From MGBC120314 sp051880495 (GTDB lineage Bacteria > Bacillota > Clostridia > Lachnospirales > Lachnospiraceae): a DNA stretch of 64,000 bases. This document shows, piece by piece, positions 50,038-59,363 of the stretch. Location of the stretch: NCBI GenBank assembly GCA_051880495.1, contig JBJEOB010000051.1:1-64000 (forward strand). Direction: 5' to 3'. Under the pieces are notes generated by a model. It was given only the letters and a program-made list of their open reading frames with translations, was not told the origin of the DNA and searched no databases. Both the position numbers and the translations under genes were made by a program. The first letter of the stretch is position 1. Each line of letters starts with the position of its first letter.

Positions 50038-51021
50038 TTATAATAAATGTGCTCGCAATTCTTCGCCGCTTAAATCTGAAAGGTAAGCCGGTGCTATGTC
50101 AAATACTGTCTTGCAGCCCGTCTGATTTTCGTTATTCATGCGATATACGGCTCTTGCATATGCCGCAATAACAGAACCGGTAAATTCAGGATTAGAATCA
50201 AGTGTAAGCTTATATTCCACTACATGTGTATGCTCATTGTTAAATCCTGTGACGCCCGTACGGATAACACTTCCGCCATGTGGCAGTCCGCTGTGGTTTT
50301 TCTTCATTTCTTCTTCTGTAATGAAATGAACTGTTGTGTCATAATCAGCAAAATAATTCGGCATATTCTTAATTTCTGCCTCAATCCTTGCTTTATCAGC
50401 ACCATCTTTTGCCACTACAAAACATTCTCTTATATGTTTTTCACGTGTTGTAAGTTCAGGCTGCTTTCCTTCTCTTACTGCCTGCATTGCTGCCTCTACG
50501 GGAATTGTATACTGTCTGCAGTCAAGAACACCCTCTATACGGCGTACGGCATCTGAATGACCCTGGCTTACGCCCTTGCCCCAGAACGTATAATCCTTTC
50601 CATCCGGCAAAATACAGTTTGCATATAATCTGTTAAGTGAAAACATTCCCGGATCCCATCCACATGAGATAACGCATGTCTTTCCGGCTGCTTTAGCTGC
50701 AGCATCTACATTTGCAAAATGCTCCGGAATACGTGCATGTGTATCAAAACTATCCACAACATTGTACATTGCTGCATATTTCGGTGTCTGCTGTGGGAGG
50801 TCTGTTGCACTTCCTCCGCATAAAATAAGAACATCTATTTTGTCCTGCATTTCACAAAGCGCATCCTCATGATAAACCTTTACGCCCGGAGTATTAACCT
50901 TAACCGTTGAAGGGTCTCTTCTCGTAAACACACCTGCCAACTCCATATCCTTATTTTTGGCAACAGCACATTCAACACCCTTACCAAGATTTCCATATCC
51001 AAAAATACCAATTCTAATCAT
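50038..51021 (-). CDS. ddh: meso-Diaminopimelate dehydrogenase
   Basis: This roughly 327-residue NADP-dependent enzyme forms meso-DAP in one step for lysine and peptidoglycan. It has the Rossmann start IRIGIFGYGNLGKGV, the NADP-selecting VFTRRDP, the catalytic stretch SCGWDPGMFSLNRLYA, GKGVSQGHSDAVRRI and the substrate-binding THARIPEH. ATG 51021 follows AAAGGAAG; the frame continues 7 codons upstream. Its presence indicates meso-DAP in the cell wall. It is the first gene of a two-gene unit with tcdA. Confidence 0.95.
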   Translation of the reverse strand: MIRIGIFGYGNLGKGVECAVAKNKDMELAGVFTRRDPSTVKVNTPGVKVYHEDALCEMQDKIDVLILCGGSATDLPQQTPKYAAMYNVVDSFDTHARIPEHFANVDAAAKAAGKTCVISCGWDPGMFSLNRLYANCILPDGKDYTFWGKGVSQGHSDAVRRIEGVLDCRQYTIPVEAAMQAVREGKQPELTTREKHIRECFVVAKDGADKARIEAEIKNMPNYFADYDTTVHFITEEEMKKNHSGLPHGGSVIRTGVTGFNNEHTHVVEYKLTLDSNPEFTGSVIAAYARAVYRMNNENQTGCKTVFDIAPAYLSDLSGEELRAHLL

Positions 51022-51113
51022 CTGCTTAACTTCCTTTCGCAATTCATGCTATCTGCTTTATTTTATTAATAAAACAGAATAAATTATAAATCCAATTTTG
51101 CTCAATGTAAATA

Positions 51114-52283
51114 TTATATCTGTTTTTCAATAAACGAAGCAGCTTCCTTCGCACCGCCGCATTTTCTAAAAGACTCCTGTATTTTAACGGCATTTTCCTT
51201 TATGGACGCATTATCCAAAGCCTCACGGACAGCCTTTTTAATTTCGGATGTGCTTACATCCTTTAAGAAAATACCTGCGTTCAGTTCATTTACCCTGTTG
51301 GCTACGCCCTGCTGTTCCGGTGTCTGCGGAAATAATACAAGAGGCACGCCATAATACAAGGCTTCGCTTACGCTGTTCATGCCACAATGTGTGACAAATG
51401 CATCTGTATTCTGTAAAACAGCAATCTGGTCGACAGAATTCTTAACGATACAGTTTGACGGAATTTCTCCCAGACTTGAAATATCAGTATCAGCTCCAAC
51501 CGATATGATTACCCTGTACGCTTCATCCTTTACGGCATCAAAACATTTAGTATAAAAATCAGGATGATTGTTGTCAACTGTGCCAAGCGAAATGTATACG
51601 GTAGGCATCTGTACCTCTTCAACAGCCTCCGTAACATCACGTACTACAGGGCCGACAAAATCGTAATTTTCTGAAAATGTTTCTGCAAACGGCTGAAACA
51701 TCGGCGATGTGTAAACAATGGTTTTTGTATCATTATCATTTGCAATAATGTCAAGAACACTTTTTACCTCATAGCCCTTTGCGCGAAGTTTTTTAAGGCT
51801 CTTACTGATTTTAGGCATGCTTTTAATAACCTGAAAAAGCCCCGGGCCGCCCGACTTCATTACTTTTGCAGAATACTGATTAAATGCAAATGTTGTCGTT
51901 GACGAAACAAATGGAATCGAAAGCTTCTTTGCAATGAGCTTGCCCCAGAATGCCATTGAATCACTTACGATTACATCAGGTTTTAGTTCTTTCATTTCTT
52001 CAAGAACGGCATCATCAAGTGCCAGTGTAAGCTTCACAATAAGCTCTGTGGAAAATGCAAGGTCCTTACCCAGCCTTGCTCCATCCTCCTTTGATAATCC
52101 TATCTGTGGGTCATATTGGTCACATGCGACGAACTTTGCCCCTGTGCTTTCTATTTTTTCTCTCATACTCTCATACGAATAATAATATACTTCATTACCA
52201 CGTGATATAAGTTCACGTACAACACCCAGTGTCGGGTTGGTATGTCCGTGTGCCGGAATACAGAAAAATACTATTTTACCCAT
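51114..52283 (-). CDS. GT1-family glycosyltransferase (macrolide/UGT type)
   Basis: This 389-residue GT-B glycosyltransferase has the N-terminal catalytic His in FFCIPAHGHTNPTLG and the C-terminal nucleotide-sugar motif with FVTHCGMNSVSEALYYGVPLVLFPQTPEQQGVANRV read in two parts. It belongs to the MGT/YjiC group that glycosylates macrolides, flavonoids, steroids or lipids. The acceptor is not predictable. It is monocistronic and divergent from degV with a shared 156-bp upstream region. It could give drug or xenobiotic tolerance. Confidence 0.88.
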   Translation of the reverse strand: MGKIVFFCIPAHGHTNPTLGVVRELISRGNEVYYYSYESMREKIESTGAKFVACDQYDPQIGLSKEDGARLGKDLAFSTELIVKLTLALDDAVLEEMKELKPDVIVSDSMAFWGKLIAKKLSIPFVSSTTTFAFNQYSAKVMKSGGPGLFQVIKSMPKISKSLKKLRAKGYEVKSVLDIIANDNDTKTIVYTSPMFQPFAETFSENYDFVGPVVRDVTEAVEEVQMPTVYISLGTVDNNHPDFYTKCFDAVKDEAYRVIISVGADTDISSLGEIPSNCIVKNSVDQIAVLQNTDAFVTHCGMNSVSEALYYGVPLVLFPQTPEQQGVANRVNELNAGIFLKDVSTSEIKKAVREALDNASIKENAVKIQESFRKCGGAKEAASFIEKQI

Positions 52284-52439
52284 AATTATTTCTCCTCCGT
52301 AAGTATTTAATCAGAAAATAACCTGCATCTAAAAGTATATCACTGTATGCTTTTCTCTTCAATTAAAATTAGCTTTTATTGACTGAAAAGTACTAAAGTG
52401 CTATTATTTTTTATATAATATAAGAGACTGGAGATTGTT

Positions 52440-53327
52440 ATGAGTGAATATGTAATCAGCTGCTGCTCTACAGCAGATTTAACCGAAGAACATTTTAGAG
52501 AAAGAAAAATATCATATATTTGTTTTCACTATGAGTTAGATGGTAAACAGTACTTGGATGATCTTGGTAAGTCCATGCCATTCGACAAGTTCTATGAAGC
52601 AATGGTAAACGGTGCCGACACCAAGACATCCCAGATTAACTCCGAAGAATTCATAGAATACTTTGAGACGTTCCTTAAGGATGGCAAAGATATCCTTCAT
52701 TTGACCTTGTCCTCAGGCATTTCAGGTGTTGTCAATTCCGCAAGAATTGCTGCCGAAGAGCTTGCCGAGAAATATCCTGACCGTAGGATAATCATTATTG
52801 ATTCTCTTGCCGCATCATCGGGTTATGGTCTTTTAATGGATAAACTTGCCGATTTGCGTGATGAAGGAATGAGTCTTGATGAACTTGCCGCATGGGCTGA
52901 GGCAAACAAATTAAAGCTTCACCACTGGTTCTTCTCCTCAGACCTTACATTCTTCATAAAGGGCGGAAGAATTTCAAAGACAGCCGGTTTTGTCGGCGGT
53001 GTTTTAAACATTTGTCCGCTGCTTAACGTAGATAATCTCGGACGTCTTATTCCAAGATTTAAGATTCGTACAAAAAAGAAGGTTATCAAGGCTATAGTTG
53101 ACAAGATGGAGGAATATGCTGAGGGAGGACTTGATTATTCCGGTAAATGTTACATTTCGCAGTCAGCCTGCTACGAGGATGCAAGAGCTGTTGCAGACCT
53201 GGTTGAAGAAAGATTTCCAAAGCTTAACGGAAAGGTCGTTATAAACAGCATCGGAACTACCATCGGTAGTCATACAGGTCCGGGAACAGTTGCATTGTTC
53301 TTCTGGGGAAGCGAAAGAATTAATTAA
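52440..53327 (+). CDS. DegV-family fatty-acid-binding protein
   Basis: This 295-residue protein has the DegV fold: an N-terminal EDD-like segment (STADLTEEHFRERKISYICFHYELDG), IIIIDSLAASSGYGLLM, GGRISKTAGFVGG and the C-terminal GSHTGPGTVALFFWG that contacts the lipid carboxylate. In Firmicutes such proteins present fatty acids to FakA for phosphorylation. No fakA gene is in the window. The gene has a TATAAT box about 25 bp upstream and ends 9 bp before the palindromic element at 53336. A second degV gene lies at the right edge. Confidence 0.9.
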   Translation: MSEYVISCCSTADLTEEHFRERKISYICFHYELDGKQYLDDLGKSMPFDKFYEAMVNGADTKTSQINSEEFIEYFETFLKDGKDILHLTLSSGISGVVNSARIAAEELAEKYPDRRIIIIDSLAASSGYGLLMDKLADLRDEGMSLDELAAWAEANKLKLHHWFFSSDLTFFIKGGRISKTAGFVGGVLNICPLLNVDNLGRLIPRFKIRTKKKVIKAIVDKMEEYAEGGLDYSGKCYISQSACYEDARAVADLVEERFPKLNGKVVINSIGTTIGSHTGPGTVALFFWGSERIN

Positions 53328-53335
53328 CAAGAATC

Positions 53336-53544
53336 GGGTGTCTAAAGCCGAATAATGACTTTTTAATTGGCTAAATGCACAAATAAAGTTGTTTTCATTC
53401 CATTGCGCTAAGCGTTCCGATGAGCCTCTTCTGTGTTCAGCAAAGACTTCCACAATTTTTAGAGTCTCATCTCCACAGCGCAAAAGTCATTTAAACAATC
53501 TTTATTTGTGCATTTTCCCATTCAAATTTCCTAATAGGCTTTTG
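53336..53544 (+). repeat. Palindromic element, copy A (3' of degV)
   Basis: This is a roughly 209-bp imperfect palindrome starting GGGTGTCTAAAGCC. The core arms AATGCACAAATAAAGTTGTTT and AAACAATCTTTATTTGTGCATT pair, with inner arms TTGCGCTAA/CAGCGCAA and GATGAG/CTCATC. The apex carries a roughly 38-bp insert relative to copy B (63681-63893). In the direction of degV the two copies match nearly base for base along both arms. The outer right end is decayed. It encodes nothing. Confidence 0.85.
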
Positions 53545-53584
53545 CTCGTATTATGAAATGTAGACTGCGGCGCCTTCAAAGACT

Positions 53585-53631
53585 AAAAAAGAGGCGCCGC
53601 ACTAATTTCTTAATGCAACAGCCTCTTTTTA
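53585..53631 (-). terminator. Overlapping hairpins between converging genes (terminator)
   Basis: AAAAAGAGGC pairs with GCCTCTTTTT across a 25-nt loop and gives T-runs on both strands, a bidirectional terminator. An overlapping alternative, GCGGCGCCT (53567-53575) with AGGCGCCGC (53592-53600), competes for the same bases. It ends the lipoprotein transcript and possibly the degV transcript. Confidence 0.7.
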
Positions 53632-53640
53632 TTATCTTTT

Positions 53641-54168
53641 TTAGTTAACTACTGATGAATTATATTCAATTGATGCAATGTTATCACCGTCTAAAATAAA
53701 GCAAAGCTTCATGCCATCCTTAACGTAAGCAATCTGTCCTGCTGTCTCTTCATACTTGTCACCATAAACTGCAATAACATCCGCCTTGGTCTTTGAAATA
53801 TCAATTCCTTCTGCAGTCTTAACATTATCATCCTTTAAAATAATTGTTGCAATAAGATCCTTATCGCCATCAGGATATGTGTCGATTTCGTAGCTTGCAT
53901 AGGTATATAACTTTGCAATACCCTGTGCCGCACAGCTTGGCTCCTCGAAATAGCTTACAGGGTCTCCAAGCTTTGAAACAACCGTGCTTGCATCCATGTC
54001 TACGCCAATTTGGATACCATTTACCTCAAATACATAACCCTTAACACTTTCCTGTGTATTCGGTGCTGATGTCTGTGAATTTGTCGACGTCTGCTTATCC
54101 GAACCACAGCCGGCTAAAAGTGCCACACAAATCATTCCGGCTACAGCCAGACTTTTTCTCATTTTCAT
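53641..54168 (-). CDS. Lipoprotein at the end of the Dlt-like operon
   Basis: This 175-residue lipoprotein has lipobox LLAGC with lipid Cys21, then a Ser/Thr/Gln-rich linker (about 25-40). A small beta-rich domain follows, with repeats similar to SmpA/OmlA-type or DUF4309-like folds (GIQIGVDMDASTVVSKLGDPVSYFEEPSC; ISKTKADVIAVYGDKY). The G-(M/K)-x-x-x-x-V-x-x-x-x-G-D-P pattern occurs in many membrane-anchored accessory proteins. It starts 17 bp after the SGNH gene and is therefore the last gene of the envelope operon. Its exact role is unknown. Confidence 0.75.
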   Translation of the reverse strand: MKMRKSLAVAGMICVALLAGCGSDKQTSTNSQTSAPNTQESVKGYVFEVNGIQIGVDMDASTVVSKLGDPVSYFEEPSCAAQGIAKLYTYASYEIDTYPDGDKDLIATIILKDDNVKTAEGIDISKTKADVIAVYGDKYEETAGQIAYVKDGMKLCFILDGDNIASIEYNSSVVN

Positions 54169-54185
54169 AATATACTCTCCTTTAA

Positions 54186-55253
54186 CTATTTAATAACGGC
54201 TCCGTTTTTTTCGATAGATTCATACTGGGCAGCTATTTCCGCATCATATGCCTCACGCTTTTTAGCCCATTTAGCCGCAAGCTCTTCATCATTTCTTCTG
54301 TCAGTAACATTACACTCAGTGGCGAGAATATTACCGAAATAATGTGCCATCTTCTCAGCACCTGAAAGATTCAGATGCAGACCTGCATCATAGGTGTCCG
54401 TACTATAATCAAGTCCTATTTCATCTGTGCATTCAAGGAAATTATAATACTTAAGTCCATGTTCCTTCGCATATGAAACCATCTGTTCATCCCATTCATC
54501 ATACCATGCAGGGTATAGACTCGGTGCCTTGACCAACACTAATTCTACATCATTTGCCTTACACAATTCAACCATCTTATCAAGATAATAATATGAATTG
54601 TCGCCAAACGTATAATCTGCAAGGACCTTAGGCTCCGGAATATTTTCAACAGGAAGCACATCCACACGCATATAATAGCCGTTATGTGTTACTTTATCCC
54701 TTTTCCAGAAATATGTCAAATCCTCTTTAGAAAGTTCATTCCATCTTGAATGATATCTGAGCAGCGGAAATACATAATCAAGAAATTCCTCTTCCTCAGT
54801 CATGGAAGCCATGATGCTTCCTATTTTCGACGATGACCATTTCATGCCGTCTATCGTCATTCTGTTATATGTTTCCTTCTGCGGCTTGTCATATTTCATT
54901 GACAACACATTAAATACAATCACCTGTGGCTTTTCATATTTGAGTGTCTCTTCCATCAGATAATACGACTGCCAGATGAGCTGCTGTGCGCTTCCTCTTA
55001 TGAAACTGTTAATTCCATACTCCTCCCACAGCACAACAGGTGAAATATTCTCATAAAGTTCACAGTCGCCTACAAAAATCACGTCATGGTTCTTGTCTTC
55101 ATCGTAATATTCTGCAATCATGGCACCTTCTACGACGCCTGACATATATTTTGGCATCATAAGACGCTGCAGAAGATACAAAACGCCAACAATTATAAAT
55201 ACTGAAATCAGGACTTTTAAGACCGTCTTCCACTTTTTTCCTTTATTTTCCAC
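54186..55253 (-). CDS. SGNH/DltD-like extracytoplasmic acyl-transfer protein with Cys at the nucleophile position
   Basis: This is a roughly 355-residue protein with one N-terminal membrane anchor (about 12-30) and an outside-facing SGNH-like domain. The block I motif, usually G-D-S, reads VIFVGDCELYENISP, so Cys64 replaces the nucleophile Ser. The Asp/His block is present as DAGLHLNLSGAEKMA near 310. It follows the MBOAT gene as DltD follows DltB, and likely receives or transfers the aminoacyl group outside the cell. GTG 55253 is preferred to TTG 55256 because GAGG sits 7 bp before it. A Cys nucleophile would suggest a thioester intermediate. Confidence 0.75.
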   Translation of the reverse strand: MENKGKKWKTVLKVLISVFIIVGVLYLLQRLMMPKYMSGVVEGAMIAEYYDEDKNHDVIFVGDCELYENISPVVLWEEYGINSFIRGSAQQLIWQSYYLMEETLKYEKPQVIVFNVLSMKYDKPQKETYNRMTIDGMKWSSSKIGSIMASMTEEEEFLDYVFPLLRYHSRWNELSKEDLTYFWKRDKVTHNGYYMRVDVLPVENIPEPKVLADYTFGDNSYYYLDKMVELCKANDVELVLVKAPSLYPAWYDEWDEQMVSYAKEHGLKYYNFLECTDEIGLDYSTDTYDAGLHLNLSGAEKMAHYFGNILATECNVTDRRNDEELAAKWAKKREAYDAEIAAQYESIEKNGAVIK

Positions 55254-55267
55254 CAACTTACCTCTTT

Positions 55268-56860
55268 CTAAAACTGGTTATAAATAAACTGATTAGCATC
55301 ATAACCAATTCCATAGCTTCCAAAAAGAATTACAAGAAGGAACAGGCCAAACCAGATACAAAAACGTAATGCATATGGCTTTGCAGCTATTTTCTCCCTG
55401 ACACTGCCGGTTCTTTGTACAAGGCTGACTGTCAGAAGAATCAGAAATCCGACAAATACAATTACATAATCGGCAATACTAAGTCCAAGAGAAAGCAGTG
55501 TTCCCGAAAATAATTCTCCCACATTAAATGTGGTAAACATACTTCCTACCATTCGAAACGTTAACGGCACATCACGGTAACAGTCAAATGTTCGAAGACA
55601 GCTCATAAGGAGAACTGTTCGTATTATCTGGAATGCCTTATACCATGTTTTCCCTGCCACGTTAAACTTTGCATGGAACTTATTATATAATGGTTCGCAT
55701 TCCTGCGAAATCATAATTACTACATAGTTGGCAAGTCCCCATACTATAAAATTCCAGCTTGCTCCGTGCCAGATACCCGTTGCAAACCATACTGCAAAAC
55801 ATGACAGATAAATTGTAACACGCTTTCCAATCTGTTCACCAAGGTGTTTTCTGGAAAAACGGCTCAGCTTTAACATAGGCTGACATACCGAAATCGGATA
55901 AAAAATATAATCCGTAAACCAGCTTCCCATTGTAATATGCCAGCGGTTCCAGTATTCTTTGATATTTTTTGAAAAATACGGACGTATAAAGTTTTCCGTA
56001 ACTTTTATGCCCATAGTCTGTGCAATACCGATGGTTATATCAATACCGCCCGTGAAATCAGCATAAAGCTCCAATGCATAAAACAGCATACCGACAAGAA
56101 CATATACACCGCGATATGCTGCAGTATCATTTACAATGGCATTTACTGCCACGACAAGTCTGTCTGCAATTACAAGCTTCTTAAAGAATCCCCAGAGTAT
56201 TCTCTGAAGACCGAATGAAACTGTCTTTTTGTCGAATGAATGTGGTTCATACAGAGACTTTGCCAAATCATCAAAACGGCTTATCGGTCCCTGAATCAGC
56301 TGCGGGAAGAATGATACAAAAAGCGCAAGCTTAAAAAAATTCTCCTCAGCGCGGTATTTCCCACGATAAACATCAATCGCATATCCCATTGACTGGAAGA
56401 CATAGAACGAAATACCCATCGGCAGCGCAATGTTTAAGAACGAAAGCTGCCTGCTGCTGTTAAACCACGAAAGCACCGTATTAATATTGTGAATAGTAAA
56501 ATTGGTGTATTTTACTACTGCTAACATTCCAATGTTCAGAACAAGGCAAAGGACCAGAAGATGCCACTGCTTTTTCTTACCGATTTCCTTGTAAGCCTTA
56601 CGTTCATCCCTTGACATTTCTGCCTTATGCTCTTTGATATAATCATCCTGGGCATCCTTGGATTTCTGAATCATGCGTGTCAGCACATATGTGCTTATTG
56701 TCGTAAATACAATATAAAAAAGATTGCCAAAGCCGCTTGCAAAATAGAAGATGTAACTTCCGACAAGCAATAACGGCCACTGAAATCTCTTAGGCACAAT
56801 GTAGTACAGAACGAGCATTGCAAAGAGAAACAATAAAAAAGTATACGATGTAAATAACAT
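55268..56860 (-). CDS. MBOAT-family O-acyltransferase (DltB-like)
   Basis: This 530-residue multi-span membrane protein has the MBOAT landmarks: the FFPQLIQGPISRFDD region, EYWNRWHITMGSWFTDYIFYP and the catalytic-His motif ATGIWHGASWNFIVWG. DltB and the alginate acetylase AlgI belong to this family. Between the acyl-carrier gene and the SGNH gene it fits a channel that passes a carrier-bound acyl or aminoacyl group across the membrane. It ends 14 bp before the SGNH start. Distinguishing DltB from AlgI/PatA-like activity needs biochemistry; the carrier and adenylation enzyme next to it favour DltB-like. Confidence 0.88.
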   Translation of the reverse strand: MLFTSYTFLLFLFAMLVLYYIVPKRFQWPLLLVGSYIFYFASGFGNLFYIVFTTISTYVLTRMIQKSKDAQDDYIKEHKAEMSRDERKAYKEIGKKKQWHLLVLCLVLNIGMLAVVKYTNFTIHNINTVLSWFNSSRQLSFLNIALPMGISFYVFQSMGYAIDVYRGKYRAEENFFKLALFVSFFPQLIQGPISRFDDLAKSLYEPHSFDKKTVSFGLQRILWGFFKKLVIADRLVVAVNAIVNDTAAYRGVYVLVGMLFYALELYADFTGGIDITIGIAQTMGIKVTENFIRPYFSKNIKEYWNRWHITMGSWFTDYIFYPISVCQPMLKLSRFSRKHLGEQIGKRVTIYLSCFAVWFATGIWHGASWNFIVWGLANYVVIMISQECEPLYNKFHAKFNVAGKTWYKAFQIIRTVLLMSCLRTFDCYRDVPLTFRMVGSMFTTFNVGELFSGTLLSLGLSIADYVIVFVGFLILLTVSLVQRTGSVREKIAAKPYALRFCIWFGLFLLVILFGSYGIGYDANQFIYNQF

Positions 56861-56862
56861 TT

Positions 56863-57105
56863 TTAATCCTCATCAATAAGACTCTGTACAAGATTGCATA
56901 AAGCATCTACAGAGTTGAAATTTTCCGGGATAATCTTATCAGCAGAAACAACAATATCAAATTCTTCATTGATTTCAGATATAAGTGAAATAATATCAAA
57001 TGAATCCAACACCTTGCTGTCCACAAGTGTATCACATGCTTCAAAATCCTCGTCAGGATGTAACTCACTCAAAATTTCTAATAATGTGCTCTTAATTTCT
57101 TCCAT
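56863..57105 (-). CDS. Acyl/D-aminoacyl carrier protein (DltC-like)
   Basis: This 80-residue acidic four-helix carrier protein has the phosphopantetheine Ser in VLDSFDIISL (Ser35). It overlaps the adenylation enzyme gene by 14 bp and lies 2 bp before the MBOAT gene, so translation is coupled. It is expected to hold an aminoacyl thioester made by the adenylation enzyme and present it to the MBOAT protein. The motif DSFD differs from the DSL of fatty-acid ACP and is the form seen in DltC-type carriers. Confidence 0.9.
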   Translation of the reverse strand: MEEIKSTLLEILSELHPDEDFEACDTLVDSKVLDSFDIISLISEINEEFDIVVSADKIIPENFNSVDALCNLVQSLIDED

Positions 57106-58612
57106 TTTTCTTCATCTCCATATAATTATTTTTTAATTCAACACGGTTAATCTTGCCGTTTGCCGTAAATGGCATTTCCTTAAGCTGTTCAACATAATTA
57201 GGTATCATATACCTCGGCAGTTTCTCCTTAAGGCATGAAACCAAAGACTTAACCTCTATGTCTCCAACATAATAAAGGACTATCTTTCCATTTTCATTAT
57301 CATAAATACATCCGCACAGCTTAACACCCTCAACCATATTTACATTGGCTTCAATTTCTCCAAGCTCAATACGGTGGCCCATGTGCTTAATCTGGTAATC
57401 CTTTCTTGAAACAAATACCAGTTCACCGTGCTCATTGTATTTGCCAATATCACCGGTGCGGTAGATAATTTCCGGATATGCCGTATTCAAAGGATTCTGT
57501 ACAAATACATCCTTTGTTTTTTCCGGATTATTGTAATATCCAAGTGTTACCGAAGTACCACGGATACAGATTTCACCTTCATCTGCCGGTTCATTTTTGT
57601 CATTAAGAAGCAGAATTTCCGTATTCTTAAACGGTCTGCCAATCGGAATAGGCTCATTATCACCAAGCTCTCTCTCCACATGATAATAACAGCACATTCC
57701 GGTACCTTCCGTAGGTCCGTAAAGGTTTGTAAATGAAGCCTCCGGTAAGGTTTCCCTCCAGATTCGGAACTGCTTTATCGGAAATACTTCACTGCCAAAT
57801 GCAATAGTTTTTAAATAAAGCGGCTTAACGGTCTTAAACGTGCCAAATGCCGAAATCATTGTGAGTGCTGAAACCACCCAGCAGATTGTGTTGACTTTGT
57901 GCTCATTTAGGAATTCCACAAGCTTTACCGGGAACATGAACAGACTCTTTGGCACTATGTATGTCGTAGCTCCGAATTTTAATGTAGGATACAGCTCCTT
58001 TAAGCAGGCATCAAAGTACAATGGTGTCTGGTTAGCAAATACCGTGTTTTCATTGAAGCCCAGTGTATCCGACAACTGCTCTATATAATCTATTACCGAG
58101 CGGTGGCATGCTACAACACCCTTTGGCACGCCTGTTGAACCCGAGGTAAATACAATATATATCGGGTCAGTGTCAAGCGCCTTATCACGAATGTCCGAAA
58201 GCGCCTTGGTATTTTCCCCAAGTCCTGATATATCATCATAAAGACAGAGATTACACTTATAATTAAATGTTTCCGCCTTCTTAATTGTCTCTGAATCACA
58301 TATAATCCATTCAGCCTTACAGTTCTCAAGAATGAGATCTATTCGGCTCTGTGGCATTTCCTCATCGATTGGGACATAAAAACATCCCGCCGTAATAACA
58401 CCAAAAAATGCCATAATTGTCTTTGGATGCTTATTCATAAATACAACAACAGGTTTTCTGTAACAATTATTTTGAGCAAGAAATGTTCCCACACTTCTGC
58501 TGTGTTCGTAAACCTGTTTAAACGTATATTCTTCTGCCTCATTTGCAAATGCAACCTTATCCGGAACCTTCTTAACGATTTCATCCAGATACGTCAAAAC
58601 ATTGTTCATCAT
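57092..58612 (-). CDS. DltA-like amino-acid adenylation enzyme
   Basis: This is a 506-residue stand-alone adenylation domain: P-loop FTSGSTGVPKG (about 155-165), NQTPLYFDACLKE with the substrate-amine Asp near 201, YGPTEGTGM, and the C-terminal Lys in FTANGKINRVELKN. It activates an amino acid with ATP and loads it on the carrier protein. In D-Ala-specific DltA the pocket loop reads FCGE with a size-limiting Cys; here it reads AFGSEVFP, with Gly273 at that place. The pocket should be larger, so the substrate may not be D-alanine. The gene follows an Asp/Glu racemase at 18 bp. Confidence 0.85.
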   Translation of the reverse strand: MMNNVLTYLDEIVKKVPDKVAFANEAEEYTFKQVYEHSRSVGTFLAQNNCYRKPVVVFMNKHPKTIMAFFGVITAGCFYVPIDEEMPQSRIDLILENCKAEWIICDSETIKKAETFNYKCNLCLYDDISGLGENTKALSDIRDKALDTDPIYIVFTSGSTGVPKGVVACHRSVIDYIEQLSDTLGFNENTVFANQTPLYFDACLKELYPTLKFGATTYIVPKSLFMFPVKLVEFLNEHKVNTICWVVSALTMISAFGTFKTVKPLYLKTIAFGSEVFPIKQFRIWRETLPEASFTNLYGPTEGTGMCCYYHVERELGDNEPIPIGRPFKNTEILLLNDKNEPADEGEICIRGTSVTLGYYNNPEKTKDVFVQNPLNTAYPEIIYRTGDIGKYNEHGELVFVSRKDYQIKHMGHRIELGEIEANVNMVEGVKLCGCIYDNENGKIVLYYVGDIEVKSLVSCLKEKLPRYMIPNYVEQLKEMPFTANGKINRVELKNNYMEMKKNGRN

Positions 58613-58630
58613 GACGCGTTATCTTCCTTT

Positions 58631-59347
58631 CTACTTTGTTATAAGCTGCTCATACTCTTTCTTCAATGTACCGCACTGCTCCACTGCACATTTTGCAAGA
58701 ACCTGCATTGCATCTAAGTAGCCTGCGCCTATTTTCTCATCTCTTCGAATCATTGATAATTCAGTACATCCGAGAATGATTACTTCGGCGCCCTTATTTT
58801 TCAGTTCCTCTGAAACTCTCTCAAAACGATCCATCTCCACGGGCTTTGTTGCCTTGACATTCTTATAAATAAGATGCATGACATCCTTTTGTCCGTTCTC
58901 CTCAGGCACAACAATCTTTATACCTGCATTCTGCATTGATTTCTGAAAAAGACCACTCTTTACCGTTCCGTCAGTTGCCATAAGTCCAACGGTTTTAACA
59001 TTCATTTTCTTAAGATACAACGCGGTTTCCTCTATAATATTTATCACCGGAACAGGAATCTGTCCAGTCAGTTCGTCATAGAAATAATTGGCGGTAATAC
59101 ATGGTATGGCAATGACCTCTGACCCGTTATCAGCAAGTTTTTTCCCAAGGTCAGCCATTGGTATGCCCGGGTTGGCATTACTCTTTCCCAGAATATAACT
59201 TGTTCTGTCCGGAATCCACGGACAGTTAAATATAATCATTTCGATATGCTCCTGATCTGTATCGGCCTGTGTCATCTCAATGACCATCTGCATAAAAAAT
59301 GCTGTTGCCATCGGGCCTAAGCCACCGATTACTCCTAGTTTTTTCAT
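58631..59347 (-). CDS. Aspartate/glutamate racemase family protein
   Basis: This is a roughly 238-residue cofactor-independent amino-acid racemase. It starts KKLGVIGGLGPMATAFF and has the two catalytic cysteines in IAIPCITANYFYDEL and VIILGCTELSMI, about 110 residues apart. It matches the Asp/Glu racemase (RacD/YgeA) group, not MurI. ATG 59347 is selected for its GGAGTGACGAT site; the frame runs much further upstream but over the transglutaminase gene's coding end. Its location inside the DltA-like operon suggests that it supplies a D-amino acid to that enzyme. Confidence 0.85.
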   Translation of the reverse strand: MKKLGVIGGLGPMATAFFMQMVIEMTQADTDQEHIEMIIFNCPWIPDRTSYILGKSNANPGIPMADLGKKLADNGSEVIAIPCITANYFYDELTGQIPVPVINIIEETALYLKKMNVKTVGLMATDGTVKSGLFQKSMQNAGIKIVVPEENGQKDVMHLIYKNVKATKPVEMDRFERVSEELKNKGAEVIILGCTELSMIRRDEKIGAGYLDAMQVLAKCAVEQCGTLKKEYEQLITK

Positions 59348-59363
59348 ATCGTCACTCCATTCT

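Noticed and set aside
53567..53631. Attenuator/riboswitch from the two competing hairpins
   Set aside because: They lie between converging stop codons, so there is no downstream gene to attenuate; a bidirectional terminator explains them.
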